Part shown: positions 1 to 6,814 of the stretch, piece after piece
Position numbering within the stretch: the first letter of the stretch is position 1
How the letters are laid out: each line of letters starts with the position of its first letter
Assembly: GCA_036258055.1 (NCBI GenBank)
Contig: DATAEK010000025.1
Location: forward strand, 1-8,506
Direction of reading: 5' to 3'
DNA from: DATAEK01 sp036258055
GTDB taxonomy: Bacteria; Acidobacteriota; Vicinamibacteria; Vicinamibacterales; 2-12-FULL-66-21
Length of the DNA: 8,506 nt
Program-made: the position numbers and the translations under genes
Notes under the pieces: model-generated
Database searches by the model: none
What the model saw: the letters and a program-made list of their open reading frames with translations, nothing else
What the model was told of the DNA's origin: nothing

Positions 1-667
1 CGCTTCGCATTCGGCGGTGCGCGCGCTCGCGGACGTGAGCCGCAACATGGACGACGAGCAGCTCCTGGCGCTCAAGAAGAACGGAGGGGTCATCCAGGTC
101 GTCGCGTTCAGCTCGTACGTGAAGACCGACTCACCCGATCGTCGCAAGGCGCTGGACGGGCTGCGCCAGGAATTCGGGCTCCCGCCCGGGACGCCGCTTG
201 GAGGCCGCGGTGGTCGTGGCGGGCGCGCTGGCCGCGGAGCGGACGCCGCGGCCGGCGCAGCAGCGGCAACCGGTGCCGGAGCCGATGCGGCGAGAGGCGG
301 CAGACAGGGACGGGGACAGGACGCACTCGCCCAGTTGAGCGACGAGAAGCGAGCGGAGCTCCAGAAGAAGCTCGCGGACCTCGACGCCAAGTTTCCGCCG
401 CCGGCACGCGCCACGGTCAAGGACTTCGTCGATCACATCGACTACGCCGTAAAGAAGATCGGGATCGATCACGTCGGGATCTCATCCGACTTCGATGGCG
501 GGGGCGGCGTGGATGGCTGGAACGGCGCCGACGAGACCTTCAACGTCACGCTGGAACTCGTGCGCCGCGGCTACACCGAGCAGCAGATCGCCAAGCTGTG
601 GAGTGGCAACCTGCTGCGGGTGATGGACGAAGTGCAGAAGGTCGCGCAGAACCTGCAGAAGCACTAA
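1..667 (+). CDS. Membrane dipeptidase (peptidase family M19), C-terminal part; 5' end outside window
   Basis: This is the C-terminal part of a zinc dipeptidase of the renal dipeptidase (M19) family, which hydrolyses dipeptides. The frame is already open at base 2 (ASHSAVRALADVSRN), so the ATG at 17 lies inside the conserved core and the true start is upstream of the window. Residue 3 from base 2 is the SHS histidine, equivalent to zinc ligand His219 of human DPEP1, and the RN eleven residues later matches substrate-binding Arg230. The family signature continues with GGVIQVVAF, IGIDHVGISSDFDG (active-site Asp at 488-490), ELVRRGYTEQQIAKL and NLLRVMDEV. The HxD, Glu and first His ligands would lie in the missing N-terminal part. 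An insertion rich in Gly, Arg and Ala (about 182-331) separates the two conserved blocks and is unusual for the family. The gene is convergent with the DUF3999 gene. Family assignment is firm; substrate and cellular location cannot be told from this fragment. Confidence 0.93.
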   Translation, partial: ASHSAVRALADVSRNMDDEQLLALKKNGGVIQVVAFSSYVKTDSPDRRKALDGLRQEFGLPPGTPLGGRGGRGGRAGRGADAAAGAAAATGAGADAARGGRQGRGQDALAQLSDEKRAELQKKLADLDAKFPPPARATVKDFVDHIDYAVKKIGIDHVGISSDFDGGGGVDGWNGADETFNVTLELVRRGYTEQQIAKLWSGNLLRVMDEVQKVAQNLQKH

Positions 668-681
668 AACCTATCTCACAA

Positions 682-763
682 ACGTGCGAGCGAGCGTCGC
701 GAGCGAGCCACGCGAACGGAGCGAGCCGGCGGAGCGGCGAGCGAGAGAGCGTGTCGGGGAGTT
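682..763. repeat. Degenerate GCGAGC-rich intergenic repeat
   Basis: The spacer between the two convergent genes consists largely of GCGAGCGAGC-type units. Exact copies of that 10-mer lie at 686-695 and 699-708, and related AGCGAGC and GGCGAGCGAG pieces follow to about 750. On the plus strand the tract is purine-rich, with almost no T. It does not look like protein-coding sequence even though frames stay open through it. GCGAGC-type dispersed repeats are, as I recall, common in intergenic DNA of some GC-rich Acidobacteriota, but copy number cannot be tested from one window. It could be a REP-like element or simple-sequence expansion. Confidence 0.5.
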
Positions 764-782
764 CGAGGGGCGAAGCCCCTCG
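764..782. terminator. Perfect 8-bp hairpin between convergent genes, possible bidirectional terminator
   Basis: CGAGGGGC (764-771) pairs perfectly with GCCCCTCG (775-782) around a three-base GAA loop; a wobble pair and a further T-A pair (762/784) can extend it. It lies about 100 bases after the dipeptidase stop and 11 bases after the DUF3999 stop on the minus strand. No T-run follows on either strand, so it is not a canonical intrinsic terminator. Its position between two 3' ends makes a transcript-end or mRNA 3'-protection role plausible. It may instead be the structured part of the neighbouring repeat. Confidence 0.4.
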
Positions 783-793
783 GATGAGACTAG

Positions 794-2830
794 TCAGGCT
801 TTCACGAGCCGCACGATCAACGCGACCAGCGCGACCACGGCGACGCCGAGGAACCCCCAGAAGAACGGAGGCGACACCAGCGGCGCCTCCGTGGTCGCAC
901 CGCTCCGCTCGGGCCCGGTCGAAATCTCGCGCGCGGACTCCCCCATGATTTGCGCGGCGAGCAGCGTCAAATCGTACTGCGGCGGCGCGAGGTCGTCGCG
1001 TCCGTAGGCGATCCGTAGATCCGCATCGGCCGGGTGGAAGAACCGCAACCGGTACGACGGTAACAAGAGACGCACGGACCCGAGCGGCAGCGGCGCGTTG
1101 TCTCCCTCGTCGACGATCAGCAACAACTCGGTCGCGTTCACGCTCGGCACGCGCAGGGTGAGGGGCTGAGCCGCAGTCTGCTGATCCGCGTGACGCCAGG
1201 GGTTGGCGGCGAGACCGTCGAACCACGAGTCGCGCCGCTGCCGATCCGGCGGCCGCAGGACTCCAAGCTCCACGTTCCTTTGAAACACCCGCGCCGTTGT
1301 TTCGACCACCAGTGATCCGGGCGGCAGATTCGGATACGGCAGCGTCAATGCATAGACGGATCGGTTCACGCCGCGCGCGGCGGGAAGGGCGGCCGTCTGC
1401 TCCTTCGATGCCGGCGCGATCGTGACATCGATCGACAACGGCTCATCACGTCGCTCGAGTAGATACGGGACCTGACGGCTGGCGCGATCGACGACCCGCA
1501 CATCGGCGAACCGCGTCACCGGTCCGCGGCTGTGGCTCAACACGGCGGCGTCGAGGGGCAGCGCAACCAGGCCGGCCGACTTATCAGCGATCTCGCGCAC
1601 CTGACGGAACGCCGTCAGGTCGATTTGAGCGCCGGTTTCGGGCATCGCCGGCGCTGGCGCACCCGCGTCAGGCGCAACCGGATGCACCGGCTCCCACGAG
1701 GCCTCCTTCAACGTCGCCACGTCGATCGATTCACGGGCCGCTTCGAGGTCATACCGGGGCGGTTGCGCATTGCGGTCGCCAAAGCGCGCCGTCACAGGCC
1801 CTTCGGGCGCTTCGAAATAAATCCACGGCAGCTCCGCGAAGATCGCTGATACGCCCTTGAGATCCAGTGGAGGATTGCTCCCGTCCTCGACGAGCAGCTC
1901 CAGCTCCGGCTCCAACGGGGCCTCGATGCGAATTCGAAGCGCCTGCGCAGCAGCCCCGTCGCGGACGACGCGGATGAGCGTGGCGTTGCCGAGTTGCGCC
2001 GGGATCGCCTCGGAACCCGAGAGGCGCGACTCGCTGACGACTGCCGGACGAAAGACGTAGGTGCCCTCGACATCGAGCTCGAGCGCGACGATTGGAAGAC
2101 GCGACGCGGCCAGCCGTATGCGATAGCGGCTGCGTCCCGGTTCGCTTGGCCGGCGCTCGATGGTCAGCGCGGCTGAGGGGACAGGCGGCGGCGCAGGGCC
2201 CGCGACCTGACGCGCGAACGCGGCACGAGGCAGCGGGACCCGGCCGCTGTTGGTGTCGTCCCAGGTGACGCGGAGGTAGCGATAGGCGCCGCGCGTGAAG
2301 TGCATCTCCGTCTGTCGCAGCTTGTCGTCGGGCAGGTCGAACAACGTCCCTTCCGCCGCGAGCATCGTCCAATGCGCGCGATCGCCGCTGCCCTCGAGCG
2401 TCAGGCGTTTGAGGAACGGCGCCGGCAATCCCTCGATCCGAATCGTGTCGATGTCGTCGGCGCGGTGAAGATCGACCTCGAAGCCGCTGGTCTTCTTCGT
2501 TTGCGCAACCGACAGGAGCGTGCCGCTGATCCAGGTGGGTTGCCGCGGCGGATAGACCAGCAGATGCGGGACGGGCGATCCCTGCGCGTCGAACAGCCGC
2601 AAGTCAGCGAGGCCGCCTTCCGCGAACGCCCGGTCGCCGTAGTATGCGATCCGGAACGGCTTGGCGCCTTCGAGCAGCGTGGTATCGATGGCCAGCCGCT
2701 GCGGTCCGCGTCCCGCCGTCGCGATCCCCCGTTCACGCGTGAAATGGAGCGCCGGGCCTGACGACTGTGCGCCAAGCATGGCCGTCGCGAGACAGAGAGC
2801 CGTTCCCGTGAACCCACCGACCCGGATCAT
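794..2830 (-). CDS. DUF3999 domain-containing protein: secreted, beta-rich, C-terminally membrane-anchored
   Basis: A 678-residue protein of unknown function matching the DUF3999 family (for example GLADLRLFDAQGSPVPHLL at about 73-91). I place the start at the ATG at 2828-2830 rather than at 3064. It gives a signal peptide (residues 1-22, MIRVGG then a hydrophobic core ending in LGAQ), has AAGGGGA just upstream, and overlaps the DUF2339 stop as ATGA. The longer version would add 78 residues lying in the DUF2339 coding region. The body is mostly beta-type sequence, presumably extracytoplasmic. A stretch at about 128-190 resembles F5/8 type C (discoidin-like) domains. A single helix at about 656-675 followed by RLVKA should anchor the C-terminus in the inner membrane with a short cytoplasmic tail. 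Two halves of the protein (about 46-362 and 424-621) look homologous, so it is probably an internal duplication. Family call is good; function is unknown. Confidence 0.85.
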   Translation of the reverse strand: MIRVGGFTGTALCLATAMLGAQSSGPALHFTRERGIATAGRGPQRLAIDTTLLEGAKPFRIAYYGDRAFAEGGLADLRLFDAQGSPVPHLLVYPPRQPTWISGTLLSVAQTKKTSGFEVDLHRADDIDTIRIEGLPAPFLKRLTLEGSGDRAHWTMLAAEGTLFDLPDDKLRQTEMHFTRGAYRYLRVTWDDTNSGRVPLPRAAFARQVAGPAPPPVPSAALTIERRPSEPGRSRYRIRLAASRLPIVALELDVEGTYVFRPAVVSESRLSGSEAIPAQLGNATLIRVVRDGAAAQALRIRIEAPLEPELELLVEDGSNPPLDLKGVSAIFAELPWIYFEAPEGPVTARFGDRNAQPPRYDLEAARESIDVATLKEASWEPVHPVAPDAGAPAPAMPETGAQIDLTAFRQVREIADKSAGLVALPLDAAVLSHSRGPVTRFADVRVVDRASRQVPYLLERRDEPLSIDVTIAPASKEQTAALPAARGVNRSVYALTLPYPNLPPGSLVVETTARVFQRNVELGVLRPPDRQRRDSWFDGLAANPWRHADQQTAAQPLTLRVPSVNATELLLIVDEGDNAPLPLGSVRLLLPSYRLRFFHPADADLRIAYGRDDLAPPQYDLTLLAAQIMGESAREISTGPERSGATTEAPLVSPPFFWGFLGVAVVALVALIVRLVKA

Positions 2831-5800
2831 GCGGTCCCCTTTGGTTTCGAGAGCACGAACTTCTGGAGCGCGAGCGAAACGAGCGCGAGCGAGAGCGCCA
2901 GGCCCACGAACGACGCCACGCGGTAAAGGCCTCCGAGCGACGAGAGGTCGTACAGGAAACACTTCAAGGTCGTGATCGTAATGAGGATGACGGCCGTCAG
3001 ACGGGCGGCCCGGTTGCGCATGGCGATACCAACCGCGAGCAGCGCCATGCCGAAGATGAGCCACGCAATGGTGTACGTCAGATCCTGGGAGACCGCCGCG
3101 CCAAACCTGAACGCGATCGTCGGACCGCTCGCGTAATAGTCGGCGATCTCGATATTGAGCAACAGGAACAGCAGGATCACCCCCGCCGCCGGAAGGACCT
3201 GCGACAGCCTCGGCAATCCGGTCACGAGACGATCCTCCGTCGCCGACAGCGAATACGCCGCGACGAACATGGCGACGGCGCAGATCCCATACGCGTAGAG
3301 ATACCAGTTGAAGATCCGCATCGCTCCCCGCGGCTCATACACGAGGATCTCAGGATTCATCGCCAGACGCACGAAGACGGTGCCGAGCAGACCGGCTGTG
3401 AAGTACAGCAGGCCGCGGTGCGGCACGCGGCGGTAGAGCCACGCGAGTGCCGCGCCTTCGAGCGCCCAGCCGATCGTGATCCACTGCTGCTTCAGTTGAA
3501 GCGGGATGGCGACAGTCGCGAACGCGAGCGCCGCCCCCGCGACGAGCACGAGACGGCCGGTGTCGCGCTGACCCGCGGGTTCCATCCGCAGCAATGACCT
3601 CAGGAGAAGCGCGAGGATGGCGCCTTCGCCAACGGGCACGATGCCGATCGCCCAGTCGAAGTTCCCAATCGAGAACGCCACGCGCGACGCGATCAGAAAA
3701 ATGCCGCTCATCAGAACTGCGGCCAAATAGGGATCCCTGTCCCCTCCCACGCGTTGTCCGAGCACGATCGGGTAAGCGATGAACACCGCGTACAGCGCTC
3801 CAGAAATCTCGAGCAGACGCGCCCAGTCGAGCAGCCGGACGTCCACCACCTGGAACTGGCCGACCGCCAGCCACGCCGGGAGCACGGCCAGGATGGCCAC
3901 GTACTTCCAGCGGCGCAGATGCGTGAGCGCGAGAATGAGCGAGATGTTCACCACGTGCGCGATGACCAGCGCGGGGAACGGCGGCGTCGCGCCTCCGTAT
4001 ACGGCGAGCAGCACCGCGGCTTCGGCGACGAACAGCACGGCGCCGGCAGCAATCGACGTGGGACCGACAGCCCAGCGTGCGGTCGCTGGACGGATCCACG
4101 CGAGCGCATACGCCGTCACTGCAGCCGACGCGAGTATGGCAATCAGGCCCCAACGAGGATCGCCGGCTGCCCATGCCCAACCGGCGACGACGATGGCAGC
4201 GGCGATGACGCCGGCGCCGTGCAGCCACGCCTGGCGCGTTACCAGCGATGTGACCGTCGTCGCGAGCGTGATGACCGCGAGCGTGCCGAAGATCGGCCAT
4301 GGCGGCAGCGCCCATTCACGATTCAGGGCGAGGAACAACAGGAAGAGGTGACCGATGACGCCGAGATACAGACCCTGGCTGAAGCCGCGTTCGACTCTGG
4401 CGGAAGGGGCATGCTCGGCGTGCATCGACGCCCACGCGTGACCACCCAGCGTGACGAGGGTCAGCCCGGCAAGCACCGTCAAGGACGGCAGGACGCCGAT
4501 GCTGGCGGCCGCGCGGAGCCACCACGACGCCAGGATCAGCCACGAGAACAGGCTACCGGCCTGGGACACGATCGGCAGCCCACCGTAGGCGCTCTCGACG
4601 AACAGTCCTGCGTTCAGGATCGCGAGGAGAAGCGCCATGGCCCACAAGGCTGCCGGCGTCACAGGTCCGAGCGAGAGAAACAGCAGCAGCACGAGGCTGA
4701 CCAGGAGGACAGCGCCACTGCCCCACGCGGGTTCGAGTGGCTTTCCAACCCGTCGCGCGAGCGCAGGCGTAGCGATTGAGACTAGTCCGAACACCACATA
4801 GATCGCGACGGCGGTTCCGAGCCGTGCAGAGGTCAGGTGCGTGGCCGACCATGACGCCTGCGCCGCAATCGCGAAAAACGCCGCGACGTAGTAGAGCGGG
4901 CCATCCTCTGTTGCAATCGCCCGCCACGCAATCAGCACGACCAGCCCGAGCAGCACGCTGAACAGCGCGAGCGGGCTCGAGAACGCGGGATCGATCCGCG
5001 CGATGATCGGGAATACGAACAGCAGCACCGGCGCCGCGTAGCGCGCCTGTACCGCTGCCCCTTCGAGCGGACGCTCCAGCCATCGGGCGACCGACGGCGC
5101 TATCAGGTAGAGCACGGCGAATGCCGCTGCGAAAAGAGGAACAGTGAGGCTTCCGCCCGGCGCGTACGACGTCGACAGCCACTCGGCCATCACGAAGAGC
5201 GTGCCGATCGCGCCGCCCGCATGGAGCACGTGCTGACGCCGCGCCACGGCAACCGCAAAGAGACCAAGATCGATCAACAGCAGGAAGCCAAAGAGCAGCG
5301 CCGACTGTGCGCCGTACGCCGGGATGGTCGCGACGTACGCCGCAAATAACAGCGGCAGTGCGGCCGAGAGCGTCGCCGTCCGCTCGAAGTGCCGGGCGGT
5401 TGAGGGCGACCCTTCATCCGGAACCCCACGACGGGACAGCATCAGCCCGAGGACCGTGACGATCGGGAACACCAGGAACACGCCCATCGCGAGCGACAGG
5501 CTGCTCTCGTGCAGGAAGCGCCAGACCCAGCCCCATTGATACAGGGTCGTGAAGATGAGCGTCAGCCACGTGAGTGCCGGCCACCCCTGCCGGTACGCAA
5601 CCCACGCCAGACCGACGTTCAGCAGCATCAGGTAGGCGAAGAGCGGAATCGGCTTGTTCTCACCCGTCGACAGCAGCGCCGGCGTCGAGAAGCCGCCAAG
5701 GAGACCGAGGACGGCGATGAAGAGCGACTCACGCCTGATCGACAGCAGCACCGCGACGCCGGTGACGATGGCCAGGAGCACGAAGGTGGCGAGCGCCGGG

Positions 5801-6675
5801 ATCAGATTCCAGAGCGCATGTGCGGCAAAGAACGTCGCGAAGAGGATCGCAATCGCGGCGGCGTCGAGCGCGTTGGCGGTGTACGGATAGCGTCGCGCCG
5901 CCTTGAACTCGCAGAGCACGAGGAGCCCCACGCCGATGACGACCCCGATGATCACGCGGATCGGCGGCTGCAGCCAGCCGTGCTCCATCGAGTAGCGGAG
6001 GAAGAAGATCGCGGCGAGGACGAGCGCGATACCGGCGATCGCCGAGAAGAGCTTCACGCCTACGAGGCCCTCCCAGTCGAAACCGGGAGATGGCGGTTCA
6101 GGTTCTGATGGGGGCGCCGGAGGCGGCGGCGGAATGCGAGGCCCTTCCGAGCCCACTTCCGCCGTACCGGAATCCTCTCGAAGGGCCGCCGGAGGCTGCG
6201 TGATCTCGCGTGCCGCCACCTGCGGCGCTTCGGCGACCGCCGGGACGCCGGCGTCGATCGCAGGAGCCTCGACGTCTATTGGCGTTTCGACGGTTGGAAT
6301 GAGCTCCGGTGGAGGTGCGATCGGTTCGATCGCCGCTTCCGGCGCGGGCGTCGGAAGCGTCGCAACGACGGGCGCTTCCTCGACGGCCGGCGCCGTTTCG
6401 CCGACTGGCTCCTGACGCTTCGTCTCTTCGACTGGCTCGGGAACGACGGAAGGAGGAGTCACCTCGCGTGCGACTGCGGCGACAGCAACATCCTCGGAGG
6501 TGCGCGTCTGCTGCTGGAGTCGCGCCCGCAGCTGCGCGAGCTCCTGTGCCTGACGCACAACGGTGTCCTCGAGCACCGCGACCCTCGCGCGAGTCCGGCG
6601 CGCCGACACCCAGGCCGCGAGTGGTGTGACGAACAGGTACGCCAGGATCAGCAACGCGAGGAGCACGTACTCCAC
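2827..6675 (-). CDS. DUF2339 domain-containing giant multi-pass membrane protein
   Basis: A 1282-residue polytopic inner-membrane protein of the DUF2339 family, function unknown. In order: an N-terminal membrane helix (about 2-24) followed by basic ARRTRAR; a short coiled-coil-like stretch (about 30-58, heptad-like with RQAQELAQLRARLQQQ); a long Pro/Ala/Glu/Val-rich linker (about 60-198, ending in PPPPPAPPSEPEPPSPG); then the conserved family entry FDWEGLVGVKLFSAIAG (199-215). The hallmark LGLLGGFSTPALLSTGEN (323-340) follows. From about 205 to the end it is nearly continuous hydrophobic helices, several tens by eye. By the positive-inside rule the linker should be cytoplasmic. The start is GTG at 6673-6675 with AGGAG five bases upstream. 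It is the first gene of a two-gene operon with the DUF3999 gene and is divergent from udk. No transport or enzyme motif was recognised; a carbohydrate- or lipid-related envelope role is speculation. Confidence 0.92.
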   Translation of the reverse strand: MEYVLLALLILAYLFVTPLAAWVSARRTRARVAVLEDTVVRQAQELAQLRARLQQQTRTSEDVAVAAVAREVTPPSVVPEPVEETKRQEPVGETAPAVEEAPVVATLPTPAPEAAIEPIAPPPELIPTVETPIDVEAPAIDAGVPAVAEAPQVAAREITQPPAALREDSGTAEVGSEGPRIPPPPPAPPSEPEPPSPGFDWEGLVGVKLFSAIAGIALVLAAIFFLRYSMEHGWLQPPIRVIIGVVIGVGLLVLCEFKAARRYPYTANALDAAAIAILFATFFAAHALWNLIPALATFVLLAIVTGVAVLLSIRRESLFIAVLGLLGGFSTPALLSTGENKPIPLFAYLMLLNVGLAWVAYRQGWPALTWLTLIFTTLYQWGWVWRFLHESSLSLAMGVFLVFPIVTVLGLMLSRRGVPDEGSPSTARHFERTATLSAALPLLFAAYVATIPAYGAQSALLFGFLLLIDLGLFAVAVARRQHVLHAGGAIGTLFVMAEWLSTSYAPGGSLTVPLFAAAFAVLYLIAPSVARWLERPLEGAAVQARYAAPVLLFVFPIIARIDPAFSSPLALFSVLLGLVVLIAWRAIATEDGPLYYVAAFFAIAAQASWSATHLTSARLGTAVAIYVVFGLVSIATPALARRVGKPLEPAWGSGAVLLVSLVLLLFLSLGPVTPAALWAMALLLAILNAGLFVESAYGGLPIVSQAGSLFSWLILASWWLRAAASIGVLPSLTVLAGLTLVTLGGHAWASMHAEHAPSARVERGFSQGLYLGVIGHLFLLFLALNREWALPPWPIFGTLAVITLATTVTSLVTRQAWLHGAGVIAAAIVVAGWAWAAGDPRWGLIAILASAAVTAYALAWIRPATARWAVGPTSIAAGAVLFVAEAAVLLAVYGGATPPFPALVIAHVVNISLILALTHLRRWKYVAILAVLPAWLAVGQFQVVDVRLLDWARLLEISGALYAVFIAYPIVLGQRVGGDRDPYLAAVLMSGIFLIASRVAFSIGNFDWAIGIVPVGEGAILALLLRSLLRMEPAGQRDTGRLVLVAGAALAFATVAIPLQLKQQWITIGWALEGAALAWLYRRVPHRGLLYFTAGLLGTVFVRLAMNPEILVYEPRGAMRIFNWYLYAYGICAVAMFVAAYSLSATEDRLVTGLPRLSQVLPAAGVILLFLLLNIEIADYYASGPTIAFRFGAAVSQDLTYTIAWLIFGMALLAVGIAMRNRAARLTAVILITITTLKCFLYDLSSLGGLYRVASFVGLALSLALVSLALQKFVLSKPKGTA
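2835..2841 (-). promoter_or_regulatory. Ribosome binding site that fixes the DUF3999 start
   Basis: On the minus strand AAGGGGA lies four bases before the ATG at 2828-2830. It sits inside the last codons of the DUF2339 gene (Lys-Gly-Thr-Ala-stop). With the ATGA stop/start overlap this supports translational coupling and the 678-residue start over the far upstream one. Confidence 0.6.
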
Positions 6676-6680
6676 GGGAT

Positions 6681-6685
6681 CTCCT
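6681..6685 (-). promoter_or_regulatory. Ribosome binding site of the DUF2339 gene (GTG start)
   Basis: AGGAG on the minus strand lies five bases before the GTG at 6673-6675. This strong match supports the non-ATG start, which is placed directly before the N-terminal membrane helix. Confidence 0.7.
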
Positions 6686-6814
6686 GTTCTGGTGATTGAA
6701 AGGCGCCGTCATCTTACACGCGCCGCTTTCCTGATACTCTCCGGAACGGGCTGACGTTGTCCTGACGGGGTCGTGAGCAGCCCTGAATTACGCTGTGTGC
6801 GGGAGAGTGCGGCC

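Noticed and set aside
598..1007. Plus-strand open frames running through the repeat spacer into the DUF3999 region
   Set aside because: They arise because the GCGAGC repeat lacks stop codons. They overlap real genes at both ends and have simple Arg/Ala/Ser composition.
546..1226. Minus-strand 226-residue open frame spanning both convergent 3' ends
   Set aside because: It overlaps the conserved dipeptidase C-terminus and the DUF3999 C-terminal anchor, crosses the repeat spacer, and encodes Arg/Ala-rich sequence without a domain.
2831..3064. 78-residue N-terminal extension of the DUF3999 protein
   Set aside because: It lies wholly inside the DUF2339 coding region and would bury the signal peptide. 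The ATG at 2828-2830 with its own ribosome binding site explains the protein better.
3754..4779. Plus-strand 341-residue open frame antisense to the DUF2339 gene
   Set aside because: Composition is Arg/Gln/Glu-rich with no recognisable domain. It is the antisense shadow of a strongly conserved membrane protein, as expected at high GC.
6098..6712. Minus-strand 204-residue open frame starting at an ATG upstream of the DUF2339 GTG
   Set aside because: It is a shifted-frame shadow over the Pro/Ala/Glu linker coding region; the product is Arg/Ser/Gly-rich with no membrane helix or domain.
6704..6740. Possible promoters in the divergent region (TAAGAT on the minus strand at 6711-6716; CTTACA with TACTCT on the plus strand)
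   Set aside because: The hexamers match consensus poorly (four of six or fewer) and the minus-strand candidate has no -35 partner at proper spacing. A promoter must exist nearby but I cannot place it.
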